Shown here one piece after another: positions 61,464 through 64,000 of a stretch of 64,000 bases of DNA. The stretch spans positions 62,001 to 126,000 of the forward strand of contig NZ_BMIK01000001.1 in NCBI RefSeq assembly GCF_014642075.1. The letters run 5' to 3'. Made by a program: the position numbers and the translations under genes. Each line of letters starts with the position of its first letter. Position 1 is the stretch's first letter. The notes under the pieces are model-generated. The model had not been told where the DNA came from and did not search any database. It saw only the letters and a list, made by a program, of their open reading frames with translations. Source of the DNA: Parapedobacter defluvii (GTDB lineage: Bacteria; Bacteroidota; Bacteroidia; Sphingobacteriales; Sphingobacteriaceae).

Positions 61464-61908
61464 TTAAAGAACTAATTCCCCGGATTCCTCAGTACCATAT
61501 CCAATGATTTGTTCTTCGCCAATGCCACCATTCCAATCTTTGGCATTTGCGGCATTTTTCGATTTCAGATCCGCCAACTGTTCCAGCGCTAATGCATATT
61601 CTTTTGTGTCAGCGCCATTGCCGAATGTGCTCACGTCATTACCATATAGAAAGATGAGTCTGTAGTTTCATATCCTCCAGATTAATGACGAAGTCTACGT
61701 CTTTCTGGTTAAAGGCATCGACGGCTTCGTGTAATTTGGTTAACGATTTCCGGTAATACCGATTAATATGCGTGTTGCAGTCGCAATATTGTACATCTGC
61801 TATCAATCCAATTGAAAGGATGGGTTGTTGGCCCTCATGTATTGTATCCTGGTTATCGAGCAGAGGCGATAACCAGGATAACAAGAGATTTAGAATAATA
61901 TATTTCAT
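61464..61908 (-). pseudogene. Broken metallophosphoesterase (ADP-ribose/CDP-alcohol diphosphatase-like)
   Basis: The intact start (ATG at 61908) encodes a signal-like N-terminus and then SIGLIADVQYCDCNTHINRYYRKSL, the first metal-binding motif of the Mn-type ADP-ribose/CDP-alcohol diphosphatase group. The frame reaches FVINLEDM, where relatives have NLGD, and stops at 61639. A different frame then resumes family-like sequence: RLIFLYGNDVSTFG near 61660-61620 and NAANAKDWNGGIGEEQ near 61550-61500, ending at 61464. So there is an internal deletion with frameshift and a missing C-terminus. The gene is dead. Confidence 0.78.
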
Positions 61909-61952
61909 TTCAGACTCCCATGCGAATGTAGTGATTTGGGGAGAACTATAGG

Positions 61953-64000
61953 TTACTTTACTCGGTCGGTTCTGAGTGAAACAGGAGAAAGATAATCCTT
62001 TCCGCCCAACAAAAGCACAAAGTCAATTAATTGTGCCATGCCAAAGATTGACGGCCTCACCCCGTCCCCATAAGGTGGGAAACCCGGCACGTATTGTTCC
62101 GCGAAGATTGGTCCTGAACGCACGATGTCTCTTACGCCGCATTCCATCAATTGACGTGCTTGGGCGCGATGCCCCCTGGCCAATAGCCCCCGGGCTGTAA
62201 AAGCCATTTCGGGATATTTGGGCATCGGAAATCCCGCAAAATTTTCCCCCGGATCAAACTGTTCATTGAATAATTTCATCATGCCCGTCAATTGAGGATA
62301 GGTCAACACGTCTATCGCTAGGCCGCTGGTCACCCAGATAGCGTGCCCCGCGGCCCGTCTCTTCGTCTCGGTGTCGTAGAGCTGAACGGGAATGGCATCG
62401 GGTTGTTCCCAAAACCAGCTTAAATAGTGATTGAAAAACTGTTGACGTTTGGCCGTCCACATCGTTTGGTCTGCAGGTAATGCCAGTATGGAAGCGATGG
62501 TATCAAGTGCTTGCAGATCAATAAGGGCAGAAACAACAAAGTCTGCATCTTTTTGTGTTTCGCTAAGCAAACTCACTTCTTTATAAACCCACATGGGGTA
62601 ACGAAGCCGCCAATTCATATACCGCTTTAACGCAGGATAGTTTTGTGCGAGCTTGTCTTTATCGCCGGTCAGACGATACAGCAGCAGCGCGGTTTGTGCT
62701 TTTCGCGAAGGCAGGCTCTCCCCACCCAAAACTCCGGTATCATCGACTAACGACATTAATCCACTGAATGCTGCCCAGGAAACCTCCGGATCGATATAGG
62801 CATACAATTGCATGCCGATAAAGCTCTCCCATGCTGCGGAAAAGGGAGCGTCGGAATGGCCTTCTGCCCAAAGCGACGGTTTACCCGTGACAATTTGCGG
62901 ATAAGGAAAATTAGTCGGATCTGAAGAAAGCACATTCATTGCCAGAAATACCCAGGCTTTATAATACGCCTTTCGAATATCGGCAGGTTCGACGCCTTTA
63001 GATTCCACCTCGTGAATGTCAAAATGGGAAGGATGAGGCACCGATTTCAATAGGTCATCCCAAAATAAACGGCGCTTTTGCAGTTGCTTGCCCACAATAG
63101 AGGGATTGGCAGTTGGTTGTTGTGCCCGTTTAATAAGTGAGTCTGTGGGTAGATAGGGATCTGCAAAAGAATAGGAAATAAGGATATTTGTATCGGGCGA
63201 GGAATCAAAAATGCCCGATACGGACCAATAGCCGGTTTCCGGGGGCGAAATAAGCGGGTTTTGACCAGCAACAAGATCCGTATAATTCCGATAGAACGTT
63301 ATTTCTCCGGCCGACGGAAGCTTGAAGGAAACGACATAGTTATAATGCCCGGATTGGATAAGCAACGTGCTGCGGTTTATTTTTACAAGTGCACCGTTAT
63401 ATTTTCCACTGGTTACGATAGGACTCTTGCCCGGCTTCGTGACCCGAAAGCTTCGAACAAGGGTTTCGTTGTCATAAAGGAAGTCGAAGCCGGCAATGCT
63501 TGTTCCGTCGGCATAGCTTCCTTGAAACGAAAGTTGATGCGGCTCCCATTGCGTATGGAATTCATCTGCCATAAAAAGGCTCTTCTTTTTTATACCGCGG
63601 AGCGACAGATGGCTCATCACCATGTCTGTGCCTCGTCCGATCAGATAGATAGTCAGTTCAAAAGATTGCCGTCCTTTCCATCCCGTTTCGGCAGGAATAT
63701 CGAAACAGTACGTTCCTGTTCCTGTGTTTTCTTGCCTTATCGTCCGATCTGAAGCGTCTCCCACGCGATGGAGTTTGACCGCCCAAAGAGACGAAGCTTG
63801 GGGAATAACAATTTCCAGATAGCGTGAGTCATCCAGGTCAGCGGTAATAGGTTCCTTGAAACGAAGCGATTGAACATCCTGTCGTGTCTGTTTGCTGATA
63901 TGGGCTTCCAAGCCCTGCTCAGATACTTGTACCGATATGCCATCACTGGGCTCCCAGATAGACGGATCTTCAAGAGAAGCCTGCCAGGTTACGAAGGTAT
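61953..64000 (-). CDS. Six-hairpin glycosidase-like protein, 5' end outside window
   Basis: The frame is open from the right edge to the stop at 61953 (over 680 residues); the TTG at 63911 is internal, since in-frame codons continue upstream (WQASLEDPSIWEPSDG). An N-terminal beta-rich region (to about residue 280) is followed by an alpha/alpha-barrel domain with SLWAEGHSDAPFSAAWESFIGMQLYAY, ESLPSRKAQTALLLYRLTGD, KRYMNWRLRYPMWVYKE and AEQYVPGFPPYGDGVRPSIFGMAQLIDFVLLLGG. This is the pattern of six-hairpin glycosidases; I cannot assign a GH family. It is likely part of the same glycan-degrading region as the downstream PUL, although the broken phosphoesterase gene and the FecI promoter separate them. 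Confidence 0.75.
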   Translation of the reverse strand, partial: TFVTWQASLEDPSIWEPSDGISVQVSEQGLEAHISKQTRQDVQSLRFKEPITADLDDSRYLEIVIPQASSLWAVKLHRVGDASDRTIRQENTGTGTYCFDIPAETGWKGRQSFELTIYLIGRGTDMVMSHLSLRGIKKKSLFMADEFHTQWEPHQLSFQGSYADGTSIAGFDFLYDNETLVRSFRVTKPGKSPIVTSGKYNGALVKINRSTLLIQSGHYNYVVSFKLPSAGEITFYRNYTDLVAGQNPLISPPETGYWSVSGIFDSSPDTNILISYSFADPYLPTDSLIKRAQQPTANPSIVGKQLQKRRLFWDDLLKSVPHPSHFDIHEVESKGVEPADIRKAYYKAWVFLAMNVLSSDPTNFPYPQIVTGKPSLWAEGHSDAPFSAAWESFIGMQLYAYIDPEVSWAAFSGLMSLVDDTGVLGGESLPSRKAQTALLLYRLTGDKDKLAQNYPALKRYMNWRLRYPMWVYKEVSLLSETQKDADFVVSALIDLQALDTIASILALPADQTMWTAKRQQFFNHYLSWFWEQPDAIPVQLYDTETKRRAAGHAIWVTSGLAIDVLTYPQLTGMMKLFNEQFDPGENFAGFPMPKYPEMAFTARGLLARGHRAQARQLMECGVRDIVRSGPIFAEQYVPGFPPYGDGVRPSIFGMAQLIDFVLLLGGKDYLSPVSLRTDRVK

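Noticed and set aside
1-64000. tRNA, rRNA, CRISPR arrays, transposases and attachment sites
   Set aside because: None was recognised on either strand; small structured RNAs could be missed without a covariance search.

Overview
The window looks like the chromosome of a member of Bacteroidota, most likely family Sphingobacteriaceae (Parapedobacter/Sphingobacterium/Pedobacter-like). The reasons are four SusD homologues and three SusC/RagA TonB-linked receptors, two FecI-type sigma/FecR pairs, Bacteroidota-type -7 promoter elements (TAnnTTTG), few Shine-Dalgarno sequences, and a NagB-LmbE fusion. I saw no rRNA, tRNA, CRISPR array, insertion sequence or prophage. Genus-level placement is inference.

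Layout. (1) 1-7796: end of a SusD gene, two tandem DoxX-like membrane-protein paralogues, a TIGR01777-type NAD-dependent epimerase, the eroded C-terminal remnant of a third DoxX-like paralogue, an FAD-dependent CrtI/PYROXD2-like oxidoreductase and a YeiH-type putative sulfate exporter. (2) 7797-8596: a 24-residue cysteine-rich leader ORF, two successive intrinsic terminators and a DUF4395 membrane protein. (3) 8895-21679: one long + strand locus: FecI sigma, FecR anti-sigma, SusC with STN domain, SusD, then eight exported proteins (His-tailed DUF4625-like lipoprotein, TlpA-like thioredoxin, DUF6029-like barrel, Omp28-like lipoprotein with CxxC, OB-fold protein, CX4CH cytochrome-like lipoprotein, YceI, DUF5777-like barrel). 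It contains no carbohydrate-active enzyme and looks like a cell-envelope metal/redox system fed by a TonB receptor. (4) 21784-30321 (- strand): a SusC/SusD unit with three surface lipoproteins and no enzyme. (5) 30899-37676: a classical TonB-dependent receptor, a LytS/LytTR two-component pair, a CPA2 cation/proton antiporter and a small HMA-like protein. (6) 37902-46850: XRE regulator plus methionine-type aminotransferase, GH109 oxidoreductase-like glycosidase, NagB-LmbE fusion, AraC regulator, SDR, a small holin-family membrane protein and a DisA_N/DACNV-like protein. (7) 46863-64000 (- strand): a polysaccharide-utilization locus with its own FecI/FecR, SusC/SusD, an SGNH-like lipoprotein, a beta-helix protein, a CE2-like esterase, a six-hairpin glycosidase-like protein and a sulfatase; a broken metallophosphoesterase gene and a second six-hairpin protein lie upstream.

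How it works together. Loci 3 and 7 carry the parts for trans-envelope signalling: the STN domain of SusC contacts FecR, which releases the FecI sigma factor. Locus 7 looks designed for an O-acetylated and sulfated glycan. GH109 and NagB-LmbE point to amino-sugar use.

The most interesting signal outside annotated genes is a near-identical palindrome (CTACT-N5-AGTAG) at three promoters: before the Cys-rich leader/DUF4395 gene, the TonB receptor at 30899, and the XRE/methionine aminotransferase pair. With the sulfate exporter and leader peptide next to one site, this suggests a sulfur-responsive regulon whose regulator is not in the window. That link is inference. A second candidate system is the SusCD-linked redox cluster of locus 3.
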